Origin: Entrophospora sp. SA101
Taxonomy: Eukaryota; Glomeromycota; Glomeromycetes; Entrophosporales; Entrophosporaceae
DNA length: 29,609 nucleotides
Assembly: GCA_958430865.1 (NCBI GenBank)
Contig: CAUDNR010000550.1
Coordinates: 1 to 29,609, forward strand
Direction of reading: 5' to 3'
The notes beneath the pieces were generated by a model that saw only the letters and a list, made by a program, of their open reading frames with translations, had not been told where the DNA came from and did no database searches. Below are positions 1 through 8,632 of this stretch, one piece after another (position 1 is the first letter of the stretch; every line of letters begins with the position of its first letter). The position numbers and the translations under genes are program-made.

Positions 1-1
1 T

Positions 2-174
2 TTGTTCATGTTCAAAAAAAATATCAACAATGATAATATGGGTATTACAATTGATGATGATGGGAATGTGAGAAGCAAAAATAATAAAGTGATGATGATG
101 ACGAAACAATTAGAATAGAAGTGGTAAGAAGAAGCAATGGTAGTGATGATAATAATATTGAAAATTATATTTAG
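2..174 (+). pseudogene. possible decayed 3' end of an Asp/Asn-rich ORF
   Basis: Frame 2 is open from the window edge to a TAG at 116-118 and frame 1 is open to a TAG at 172-174. The two overlap around 88-118 in a GATGATGATGAC run, as expected if one reading frame was broken by slippage in that microsatellite. The product would be rich in Asp, Asn and Lys. There is no recognisable domain, and this may be chance in AT-rich DNA. Confidence 0.2.
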
Positions 175-980
175 ATATTTATTTTTGTAAATTCTAGATA
201 TAAATAAAATTTAAAAAAATGCACTGCGTAAAATGCGCATGCGCACAAAATTTTGAACCTTTATGCGATTTCCACGGATATACGGAAAGTCAGTATTGTA
301 CTGAAACCAAGTGAGCACCGTTCTGAAAAATATTTTTTTTCAAAGTTCAGTACGGTATTCACCTTATATATAACTGTGACTGCACTAAAAATTTAATTCT
401 AATTCAGTACACATTTGTTATTTGGGGCATACTGAAACAAAACCAAACAAAGTGAACAAAAATTTTAGGTTTAAGCATGTTATTATTTATTATTCATTGA
501 TAACAATTATAAAAATAACAAAATGATAAAATATAAAATTTACATTTTTTGTTTAACTTTTTAAATATCTGAAAATCCTACAGATACCAATAATAATTAA
601 TTAAAGCCAATTGAATTTAACCAATAGTTATATTATAAACGATTGCTAATTAATTTTAACTCTTTAAATAATTTTGGTGAATGATGATCAAGTTCGGTTG
701 ATTGTTTATACCACCATTCTATTTCGGTTTTTTTTTTTGTTGATTAAATTATGAATTTCTTTAGATGTATAATACTTATCGATTTTGATTCCTTAATTCA
801 TTATTTTTTGTCCATGAGAATTCGATCCATCCCACATACTGCATTGATAATCATGTTGAAATGATCTTTCAATTCTTCTATTTAAAAAATTAATTATACA
901 AACCAGTTGTATTGAACATGGATATGTCTTCTAAATCAATATTTTCACCATATCTATAAATACAATAAATTAGCTAAAGC
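175..980. other. AT-rich intergenic DNA
   Basis: No ORF or RNA gene can be supported here. The only GC-rich island is the 12-bp palindrome TGCGCATGCGCA at 234-245. On the minus strand 800-960 holds short open stretches (for example a segment reading NIDLEDISMFNTTGLY) that may be further remnants of the decayed gene at 981-1500, with stops between them. Confidence 0.5.
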
Positions 981-1500
981 TTAATATGTGTATAATAATA
1001 ATGATTTTTTGTGTCCATTACCAGCAAACTGATTTCCTAATATTTTTGAATTCTGAACTTCATCATCTGATAAATCTTCTTTCAACAAATTATCAAGAAC
1101 ACCTTTCAATGTTTGTAAAAATTTTGAACGATCATGTACAGCTTTTGCAGGCGTAGGAACTTTTGCGCATTCAGAATGGCTGAGTTCAAGTCCTTTGGCT
1201 TTATGAACAAACCTCAAATCAATTTTTCGACAACAATCAGACATGACATAAGACATCGTTTCTCCCCTATATCAAATGTTATTGCTAATACAAATATCGA
1301 TAAAAAAATTATAATAGTCTTACCAGTGAAGTTTCAGACGATCCAAGACATCACTGAATATACTTTTCATTATTGGTGCAGTCATAGTCATTGCATATTC
1401 AATTTCACTGAGTTCCTTACATTTACCTGTATTGTCTACAAATATGAATGGATTTTTCAAAAATTCATCAATCCTAAGAATAACTCAACAGTATCAGTAG
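981..1500 (-). pseudogene. decayed two-exon gene, unknown function
   Basis: Read on the minus strand, an upstream exon (to 1324) ends ...DRLKLHW and joins in frame to the exon starting at 1266 (GETMSYVMSDCC...). The join spans a 57-bp AT-rich intron, 1267-1323, starting GTAAGA and ending ATAG. The second exon stays open to 981. A frameshift near 1465 separates an upstream fragment containing TVELFLGLMNF from the segment FLKNPFIFVDN. No start codon, no continuous frame and no catalytic motif can be identified. The combination resembles uncharacterised multi-copy genes of arbuscular mycorrhizal fungi, which is recognition by style rather than a verified match. It abuts the left inverted repeat of the element starting at 1558. 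Confidence 0.55.
1267..1323 (-). other. spliceosomal intron in decayed gene
   Basis: On the minus strand the interval begins GTAAGA and ends GATATAG, is very AT-rich, and its removal joins two open frames (LHW / GETM). The 57-bp size is typical of short fungal introns. Confidence 0.6.
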
Positions 1501-1557
1501 ATGGGGTGTGAGATGCCCTAATTAAATCAAAATTAGGTGATGTAACGTAATGCCGAT

Positions 1558-1593
1558 AGGACCCCGGAAACTTCTAATTGACGTCCCAGTCAA
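1558..1593 (+). repeat. left terminal inverted repeat
   Basis: It starts AGGACCCCGGAAACTTCTAA and matches the reverse complement of 4141-4176 at 34 of 36 bases, with mismatches at positions 25 and 33. It is absent from the second segmental copy. Confidence 0.7.
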
Positions 1594-1774
1594 TTTTCAT
1601 GATTTTTATATTAAGTTTACCCAAGGGTTTATATAATGAATTTACCCTGTTAATATTAGTAACATTTTTTTTAACACTATTAAATTTACCCACTTTATAT
1701 CATGGACTTTTTAAAAAAATTTATTATTATTAAAAAATTATTAAACTAATTTTTAAAAATATGTTTCAATTGCT
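1594..1774. other. AT-rich subterminal region of the element
   Basis: Holds three TTTACCC motifs (about 1616, 1640 and 1686) in very AT-rich DNA. No gene is seen. Confidence 0.4.
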
Positions 1775-2166
1775 TTATAGCATTCTCATTATTAAAAAAT
1801 GAATAAAAGGATGATGTGTTTTCATCAATAGAAAGAAAATTATTTTGAAATGAAAATGAAAAATTTTTACCAAAATAATATATAACTTCTTTAGGAGTAA
1901 TATGTGCATATAATTTACCACATGAACTACAATCATTGTAAATAACCTATTTCCATAAACATGAACAAACAAACAAACAGAAATATATGATAATGTATCA
2001 ATAGTATTGACATTATCTACTAATACTAAAGCATGTTTTCCTCCTTTCAATTCATACATTACAATAATTTTGGCAATACATAATTGGTTTTCAGTAAAAA
2101 TAAGTAAATAACCATTTCTATCTAATGGATTGATTTCTGAAATATTTGCACATCCAATATTAAAAC

Positions 2167-2248
2167 CTAAATTAACAAAGATTTTTTTGCTTAATAAAAA
2201 AATTAAATGAATTAAATAATGAAATAAATTAATAAAATAAAATATCAC
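2167..2248 (-). other. intron in the TIR-element gene
   Basis: On the minus strand it starts GTGATATTTTA and ends AATTTAG. Removing it joins ...NDNMPG to FNIGCANISEINPL in one frame. 82 bp, AT-rich. Confidence 0.55.
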
Positions 2249-3251
2249 CTGGCATATTATCATTGGTTCTAAACATATTTTCTGCCTTGCCACCTAGTCA
2301 TTCTTCTTCTAACAGTTTGTCCAGAATCATTACTTGTAATTTGTGTGATTAATTGATTTGCAGTATTAGTATTAATATTTTCATATGCATTATCTAATCT
2401 CATTATATTTGAAACTTTGTGCAAATGTTTTGAATCTGAATAGGCCTCATGAGATTTTCTTATATTCAAAATTTTGGCTACAATTGAAGAGCCATTAGTA
2501 AAAATATCTTCTTCAGGTTCTTTTTCAAGTACAAAATATGTAACAGTTGAAGGTTCATTGTTCAAAATGTATTGAATTTCCATTGAATGAACTAAATTAT
2601 TTGAGTCATCTACAGCAGTGTATAAAATTCATGTGCACAACCTCCTTAAACTGTGCACAATAAGATAAATATTTTTGTGCAGACTCTCAACAAAAATTTT
2701 AAATATGGTGCACAAATTCAATGAGAAATTTTGCATCATTACATTTTTCTATGTATAATGCACAAAAAACTAAAATACTTACAATTTTTTGTGCATACAT
2801 GCACAATTTTTAAACAACTTTTGCACAATTCCTCAAAAAATTTTGTACAACATGCACAAAAATTGATCGGCAAATTTTATACAGATTCATCAGGTGTAAA
2901 TTTAAAACAACTTGTACTTCTAACATTTAAAGTATCCTTTTCAATAACCACTTAGCATTCATACATACATAAATCTTGTTGGAGTTGTAAATTTTCTTCT
3001 TCTGTTAATCTTGTATGAGAAAATGGATTACCTTCAAAAAATTTATTTGGAAACAAAGTTTGAGCAGCTTTGATAATACTTTTGGAACCACCAAATCCAG
3101 ATGACTTTTCATTACATAATTTTTGATTTTTTCATTAGTAAGACCAATGCAAGCTTTTGCTTTTGGATGGCGATGAGCTGGTGAATTATCAATAGAAAAA
3201 AATTTACAAACACTTATTATATTTTTTGTACATTCCTTAGCTTCCCCATGA

Positions 3252-3316
3252 CTAAAATATAAAAACATAGTGAGTATATTTTTTGTTACAAAAAATTATG
3301 AAATAAACATTCATAC
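3252..3316 (-). other. intron in the TIR-element gene
   Basis: On the minus strand it starts GTATGAATG and ends ATATTTTAG. Splicing joins EKNLD to CHGEAKECTKN. 65 bp. The same intron is present in the second copy at 20468-20532. Confidence 0.55.
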
Positions 3317-3449
3317 CAGTCCAAATTTTTCTCCCTATATGCATAGTCTAATTTAATTTGTTTTCCACAAATACACCTTACAAGCTTTGGATTAATTAAT
3401 TCTAAAAAATATTTATTTTGTCATAATTGTATTTCTTGAATACTCATCC

Positions 3450-3840
3450 AAGGAGGTAAAGTATCTCTATTATTACCATTGTCATCATCTTCTTCATTAA
3501 CTTCATCATCACTTTCAACATCATCATTACAATCACTATCATAATCATCATCATAATTATAATTATCATCCAAATAATTATAATGATCATAGTAAAAATC
3601 TTCTGTATAGTCATTATTTTCACTTTCACAATCATTATCATTATCATTATTATTATTACATTCTACTATACAACCATCATTATCATTATTGTCATTAATA
3701 TACTCTATGAATTTGTGTTTTTTGTTAATAGTTTGTGCTAAATCTATATCGTTATTACATTCTACTACACAACCATCATCATCATTATCATTATACTCTA
3801 TGAATTTGCATTTTTTGTTAATAGTTTGTGCTAAATTTAT
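3450..3840 (-). repeat. Asp/Asn-coding microsatellite and 93-bp tandem duplication
   Basis: The plus strand is dominated by ATC/ATT trinucleotides (Asp and Asn codons on the minus strand). A unit beginning TACTCTATGAATTTG occurs at 3701 and again at 3794, 93 bp (31 codons) later, so the duplication preserves the minus-strand frame. Repeated identically in the second segmental copy. Confidence 0.7.
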
Positions 3841-4118
3841 ACTATCATTAGATAAATTTGAGTCTATTATAACTTTTTCTTTTGCTTTTTTAGTGTATAA
3901 TATTGGGAAATTAAGTGTGGTTTGAATTTTATTATTCTCTATTAAAAATTTTACTAATTGATTTACCCAAAACATAATAGTGACCTTAAAAAAAATTTTA
4001 TATCAATTTTACCCATTCTTCATTGGACATAAAAATTTTTTACCCTTAAAAGTCTTGGACCTTTTAATGTATCCATAGTAATTTTACCCTATCAATAACG
4101 GTGACATTTTTCACTTTT

Positions 4119-4346
4119 CTATATGTTTTTTACCCTTAGTTTGCCTGGGACCTCAATTAGAAGTTTCCGGGGTCCTGCTCTCTGTATGAGTAGAACAGTA
4201 ATTATTTCGGGTTTAGCCATGGGGGCTTGTACAGGCACGAAACTTTGAGGTCTGCACGGGTTTTTTCTTTTGAGATGCTCGCGAAGCTTTTGAGGTGTTG
4301 CACATGTATAGCCACAGCACTCAAAAGTTCTATTTTTTTTTACCAT
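4119..4346 (-). CDS. small zinc-finger-like ORF, 3' end overlaps the TIR
   Basis: A 75-residue ORF with ATG at 4346-4344. The N-terminal third contains FECCGYTCATPQKLREHLKR then KNPC, a Cys/His arrangement (paired Cys, a helix with His, a final Cys) like a C2H2/C2HC finger often seen in mycorrhizal fungal repeat-associated ORFs. From about residue 57 (AGPRKLLIEVPG) the codons lie within the right terminal inverted repeat (4141-4176). The natural C-terminus was therefore probably replaced when the element inserted, leaving a truncated finger protein. It is divergent from the ORF at 4424, with a 77-bp shared upstream region. The identical ORF at 21335-21562 shows recent duplication rather than selection. 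No promoter element is identified. Confidence 0.45.
   Translation of the reverse strand: MVKKNRTFECCGYTCATPQKLREHLKRKNPCRPQSFVPVQAPMAKPEIITVLLIQRAGPRKLLIEVPGKLRVKNI
4141..4176 (-). repeat. right terminal inverted repeat
   Basis: Its reverse complement begins AGGACCCCGGAAACTTCTAA and matches 1558-1593 at 34 of 36 bases. It lies inside the 3' part of the ORF 4119-4346 and is duplicated at 21357-21392. Confidence 0.7.
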
Positions 4347-4423
4347 GTTGGTCTAACCATTTCGTTTTATTTAACTTATACAAAAAAATCTTTTCTTTAA
4401 ATAATTATTTCGGTATTTCAAAA

Positions 4424-4693
4424 ATGCATGGTGATTATACTTGCCCCTATCTCCATAATTCCGGTGCCATTTGCGGAATATCTTGTATGCGTCCTGAAGG
4501 GTGCCGTTTTCATTATAAACCCAAGAAACGTTTTCCATGCTCCGAGTGCGGTAAGACTATTGTCTCAGTTTCTGACCGTTTCCCTTTACATATCCGAGCG
4601 TTTTGTGTTGTTCAATACTATCATAGAGCGCGTGACAAAGCTACTATCACGAAATTTTTAATTTATCAGGATCTTAATCTGAGCCGTTTTTAA
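4424..4693 (+). CDS. small Cys/His-rich ORF, putative zinc-binding protein
   Basis: An 89-residue ORF starting at the ATG at 4424 (MHGDYTCPYLHNSG...). I prefer this start to an upstream in-frame ATG at 4295, because the upstream part overlaps the opposing ORF and is hydrophobic junk. Cysteines occur in pairs: C-P-Y near residue 7, CGISC near 17-21, then PEGC-x2-H and FPCSECGK, so two zinc-binding knuckles are plausible. The C-terminal part has a His/Arg-rich stretch (YYHRARDK). The end (FLIYQDLNLSRF) lies inside a spacer repeat unit also found at about 4790-4866, so the natural stop may have been lost. An identical copy is at 21640-21909. Function unknown. A DNA-binding role is only a guess. 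Confidence 0.45.
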   Translation: MHGDYTCPYLHNSGAICGISCMRPEGCRFHYKPKKRFPCSECGKTIVSVSDRFPLHIRAFCVVQYYHRARDKATITKFLIYQDLNLSRF

Positions 4694-4866
4694 CCTAGGA
4701 CAATTTTTTCAGGGAAATGCTTTAGAGCCTGTTTCTGATATGCAAAAAAGTTATTGACTAGAATTTTTCAGTTAGATTCAGGTGTATATCAGGAACTTGA
4801 TCTGAGCCGTTTTTATCAAAGGACAATTTTTTTCTGGAAATGCTTTAGAGCCTGTTTCTGATATGT
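4667..4866 (+). repeat. pair of direct repeats in the 3' rDNA spacer
   Basis: A unit of about 80 bp containing TCTGAGCCGTTTTTA and ATGCTTTAGAGCCTGTTTCT occurs at about 4667-4753 and 4790-4866. The first unit overlaps the end of the ORF 4424-4693. Mirrored in copy 2 at about 21883-22082. Confidence 0.75.
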
Positions 4867-5045
4867 AAAAAAAAGATATCGGTTGAAATTTTTCGGTTAG
4901 ATTTTTTATAATTGTTATGCTATTTGAGCTTTATACATCGGGCTAGCCCTTTTTTAATGGTAGTCGGTGTTGTGACCCGAAACTAGTTTAGGTTTATGTT
5001 TATGTTTAGGTTTAGGTTTAGTTTTCTGCTTAGTGTAAGTTCATT

Positions 5046-5063
5046 TTCCGAAACGTTTCGGAA
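5046..5063. promoter_or_regulatory. 18-bp perfect palindrome in 3' spacer
   Basis: TTCCGAAACGTTTCGGAA is perfectly self-complementary. It lies about 755 bp downstream of the 28S 3' end in transcript sense and is conserved at 22262-22279. It could be a dimeric protein-binding site, for example a terminator-factor site. That role is inference. Confidence 0.35.
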
Positions 5064-5708
5064 CACTGATGGTAGTATAAAATTTCGTTAGATTTTTTGG
5101 TATCAGCTGGAATTTTTTGGTTAAATTTTGGTTAGATTTTTATGATTGTTATACTATTTGGCTTTATAGACCGAGCTAGCTCATTTCATAGATATTCATT
5201 ACATTCATATCTACTCTCTTTGTTAGCCTTTTTTTAATAGAAAGCTGAGTAGTATAAAATTTCGTTAGATTTTTTTGGTTAGATTTTTAGATTGCATAGC
5301 CTTTTAATCTTTGGAGGCAATAAAAACGGCTAAAAGATAGTTAGATATTTAAGAAATCTATAGCCTCTACAGGCGTTTTCTGATATGTAAATAAAAAATC
5401 GAACCAAAATGAGTCAAAAATGTCGTCTAAAACTTAAAATTCGCCACTTTCAAGTGCGGCTAAAAATTCGAAATAAAAAACTGTTAGCTCTTTGGCCTTC
5501 CAGATGGAGATAGACACACAAATGCCGTCGTGGGCAAATGCTTCATTGGAGTTTATTAAGACTTAATCTAATTTATCACGTAGTCAAGGTAGTGGCTGAT
5601 GCACTTTCTTGTCTACCTCATTTTTTGATGCCAATAATTGTGAAGAGAGGCTCATAATGGCTTGATTGGCCTTTGTCCAAATTATTTCAAATTTGATAGA
5701 AATTAATT

Positions 5709-5731
5709 ACTGACTAAATAGTTTAGTCAGT
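5709..5731 (-). other. candidate 3' ETS hairpin
   Basis: ACTGACTAAA and TTTAGTCAGT form perfect 10-bp arms around a 3-base loop, about 87 nt downstream of the 28S 3' end in transcript sense. Many fungi carry an RNase III (Rnt1-type) cleavage hairpin just 3' of the 25S, so a processing role is possible. Copy 2 has it at 22925-22947. Confidence 0.4.
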
Positions 5732-5817
5732 TTAGCCAAGTGCTCATTTGAAAACTTAATAAACATAGAATTTGCAAATACAAAGACACACACCTTGCCA
5801 AATTAGCAAAGGGAAAA

Positions 5818-6718
5818 ACAAATCTTAAGAAAAAGGGCTTAATCTCAGCGGGTCGCAACACAAGGGTCACTCACTGCTTACAATACCCCGTTCTATATTT
5901 AAGTCGTCTGCAAAGGATTTATCTTCCTTAATATTTAAAATTACAATTCAAAGGCACACCCACGACCTTTCCGTCATAAGGTTTGAACCTCAACAATATG
6001 TTATAGGACTCCGAAAAGTGTATTTTTAATCGCCTAAACAATAAGGAAGGTAATAATCGTCACTTCTAGCATGGGTTCTGGCTTAGATTCGTTCAGCCAT
6101 TATCCAACGGATGATAGCCTCGCACCACTATTCTTTCAAATAAGTGCAATCACCAAATATCCGAATCAACAGTTCCTCTCGTACTAAGTTGAATTACTAT
6201 TGCGACAACAATTTCATCAGTAGGTTAAAACTGACCTGGTCTCACGACGGTCTGAACTCAGTTCACGTTCCCTATTAGTGGGTGAACAATCCAACGCTTA
6301 CTGAATTCTACTTCAGTATGATAGGAAGAACTGACTTTAAATGATCACAAAGGCAATGTCGCTAACAACACAAACGCTTGGCTGCCACAAGCCAATTTCC
6401 CTGTCGCAACTCTTTTGGTACCCCTAGTCTCAAACATCGAGGATCTAAAGGGTCCACGGAATATACATCCACACCATTCGTTAGGGGAAGCTTGTACCTC
6501 TTTAAGCCGTCCACCTATTCTTAAAAAAAAAAATGATGTAATCCCAGCAAACTCCCCACCTGACTAATTTTAAGAGAAAGAAGCGATAAAGGTAGTGGTA
6601 TTTCACTATTGTGCCGGAACACTCCCACTTATTCTACATCCTCAATGCTTCCTCCCCCAGGTCAAACTGGAGTCAAGTTCAACAGGGTCTTTTTCTCCCG
6701 CTGATTTTGCCAAGCCCA

Positions 6719-6759
<41 letters not shown>

Positions 6760-8598
6760 TCGATCATTATAAATTATCCGTACCAGTTCTAATTGCTAAA
6801 CACATTGTTGCTAATATGCCAGCACTTAGAGCCAAATCTTTTTCCCGAAGTTACGGAGTAAAACTGAGTTCCCTTATCTACTTTGTTCTACCAACTAGAG
6901 GCTTTCACCTTGGAGACCTGCTGCGGTTATCAGTACGACTAGGCGTGAGAATAAATCTTTCCCTTGGTTTTTCAAGGATCATTGAGAACGCACCGGACTC
7001 GACCATAAGCGTCAAGCTCTTCTAGTAATGGCACCCTATCTTCGATTAATTCGATTCCAGGGTGACATCATAACTGTTAAAAAGAAAAGATAACTCTTCC
7101 CAGGGCTCTCACTGATGTCACCAAGTTCACTTGACGTTACCGTATTAATTATCCACGTCCTAGTGCAGGAATATTAACCTGCTTCCCTTTCGATAGGCTG
7201 GCGATGAATCGCCTCTTTAAAACGGAATTACCATATCTTAGGATCGACTAACCCATGTCCAACTGCTGTTCACATGGAACCTTTCTCCACTTCAGTCTTC
7301 AAAGTTCTCATTTGAATATTTGCTACTACCACCAAGATCTGCACTAAAGGTTGTTCGACCCGAAATCACTTTCAGGGCTTCTTAACAAACCTTCACGCCT
7401 GCCTACTCGTTAGAGCTTCACTATAACCCTAACGGTGAGGTATGGGTATCACACTTGAGCGCCATCCATTTTCAGGGCTAGTTCATTCGGCAGGTGAGTT
7501 ATTACACACTCCTTAGCGGGTTCCGACTTCTATGGCCACCGTCCTGCTGTCTATATGAACTAACACCTTTTTGATATCTAAATGAGCGTGAATTCCGGCA
7601 CCTTAACCTCACGTTCGGTTCATCCCGCATCACCAAATTTGTTTATCAAAAATGGCTCACTAGAAACTCTTGTATCAATTACATTAACAAGTTTCTGCTA
7701 TCCTGTGGGAATCTTCGGCAGGAACCAGCTATTAGATGGTTCGATTAGTCTTTCACCTCTATACCCAATTTCGGCGAACATTTGCACACCGGACTACTAC
7801 AAGTTTCCACTAGAGTTCTTCCTCTAGCTTCACTCCATTCAGGCATAGTTACCATCTTTCGGGTCCTAACAGATATGCTCTTAAATGGTCGATAGCCATT
7901 CTCCCCCCAGATTTACTACCCTTATAAAAAAATATAGATATTTAAAGTTGTCCAGTGTTGTCCAGTGCTGTCCAGAGTTGTTCGGAGTTGTTGAGAGTTT
8001 TTTTAACAGCAATTTTAATTGCTCTTAGTAAGAGAGAGAGATATAAAAAAAAAAAAATAGGGATACGGGGGAATAGGTGGGAACAATCGCCATTGTTGGA
8101 CGCGTTTGAGTTTCTACACTCTAACACTTGCATATATGTTAGACTCCTTGGTCCGTGTTTCAAGACGGGTCGTTTAAAGCCATTTCGTTAACATCCTTAA
8201 CGAATTTGCACCACCTGACTAACCACCCCTATAATTAGCGGAACGCACCATATATATGATAACTAAAGAGGGGCGATCAAACCAGTTTGAGCAGCCCTAA
8301 AGGTATTCGTTGCAAACCTCAATCCCGACCACCATATTCCGCTTAAAGTTTATCACACTCCCGAAGGAGCCAGATCCCCTTTAGCCTTTTTATGACAGTC
8401 AAAATTGATGTTAACCAGCCGATACAAAAATGCACCCCACACAAGTAATTGAATGTCGACTATGGCAGTTTTTAGGCTCGCCAATGCGCTAATTGCCTTG
8501 ATGCGTAAGCTGATTTTGTACCAGTTCCACTAACTTCAAACGTTTCCCTTTCAACAATTTCACGTACTTTTTAACTCTCTTTTCAAAGTTCTTTTCAT

Positions 8599-8632
<34 letters not shown>

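Larger units (their letters stand above)
1775..3975 (-). pseudogene. broken multi-exon gene inside the TIR element
   Basis: Read from 3975 down. An acidic Asp/Asn-rich N-terminal part includes a 31-residue tandem duplication (units sharing LAQTINKK and KFIEY). It is followed by a Cys-containing segment (VRCICGKQIKLD) that looks like half of a zinc site. A 65-bp intron (3252-3316, GTATGA...TTTTAG) joins LDW/C to HGEAKEC. A frameshift near 3130 precedes FGGSKSIIKAAQTLFP. A Cys-rich stretch lies around 2740-2870, then the exon 2269-2583 containing NNEPSTVTYFVLEKEP. An 82-bp intron (2167-2248, GTGATA...TTTAG) joins NMPG to FNIGCANISEINPLDRNG. Broken by at least two frameshifts and a TGA at 3421-3423, where the second copy reads CGA. 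The frame around 1775-2000 is no longer recognisable. No function is assigned. It resembles multi-copy uncharacterised genes of mycorrhizal fungi and, being enclosed by inverted repeats, could be the element's own transposase. Confidence 0.55.
1558..4176. mobile_element. candidate TIR-bounded DNA element with one broken gene
   Basis: A 36-bp sequence at 1558-1593 (starting AGGACCCCGGAAACTTCTAA) reappears inverted at 4141-4176 with 34 of 36 positions matching. Between them lies one multi-exon gene on the minus strand (1775-3975). TTTACCC motifs cluster just inside both ends (three at 1616-1692, five at 3962-4137). These are seen directly. The interpretation as a cut-and-paste transposon is inference. 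No clear target-site duplication is visible outside the repeats and no DDE triad could be read in the broken gene. The second copy of this region (19805 onward) keeps only the right repeat, at 21357-21392, so the element is truncated there. Confidence 0.5.
4870..5817. other. 3' side rDNA spacer (downstream of 28S on minus strand)
   Basis: AT-rich non-coding DNA. A degenerate block containing TTGTTATGCTATTTG (from about 4911) recurs about 234 bp later (5145, TTGTTATACTATTTG), each followed by a GCTAGC-containing segment. A TTTAGG/TTTATG simple repeat lies at about 4991-5023, an 18-bp perfect palindrome at 5046-5063 and a 10-bp-stem hairpin at 5709-5731. No gene is supported. By position it should hold the 3' ETS and the RNA polymerase I terminator of the unit. 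Confidence 0.6.

Noticed and set aside
234..245. TGCGCATGCGCA palindrome as a regulatory site
   Set aside because: Single occurrence with no neighbouring gene or second copy.
1134..1511. 125-codon plus-strand ORF
   Set aside because: Antisense to the decayed minus-strand gene, where a clean intron and in-frame join support the other strand.
3444..3925. Met/Ile-rich and Leu-rich ORFs over the Asp/Asn repeat (also in copy 2)
   Set aside because: Alternative frames of the ATC/ATT microsatellite.
4428..4661. 77-codon ORF overlapping 4424-4693 in another frame
   Set aside because: Hydrophobic shadow; the 4424 frame has the ordered Cys pairs.
4991..5023. TTTAGG-like run as telomeric repeat
   Set aside because: Only a few mixed units (TTTAGG/TTTATG) inside rDNA spacer, duplicated with it; not a chromosome end.
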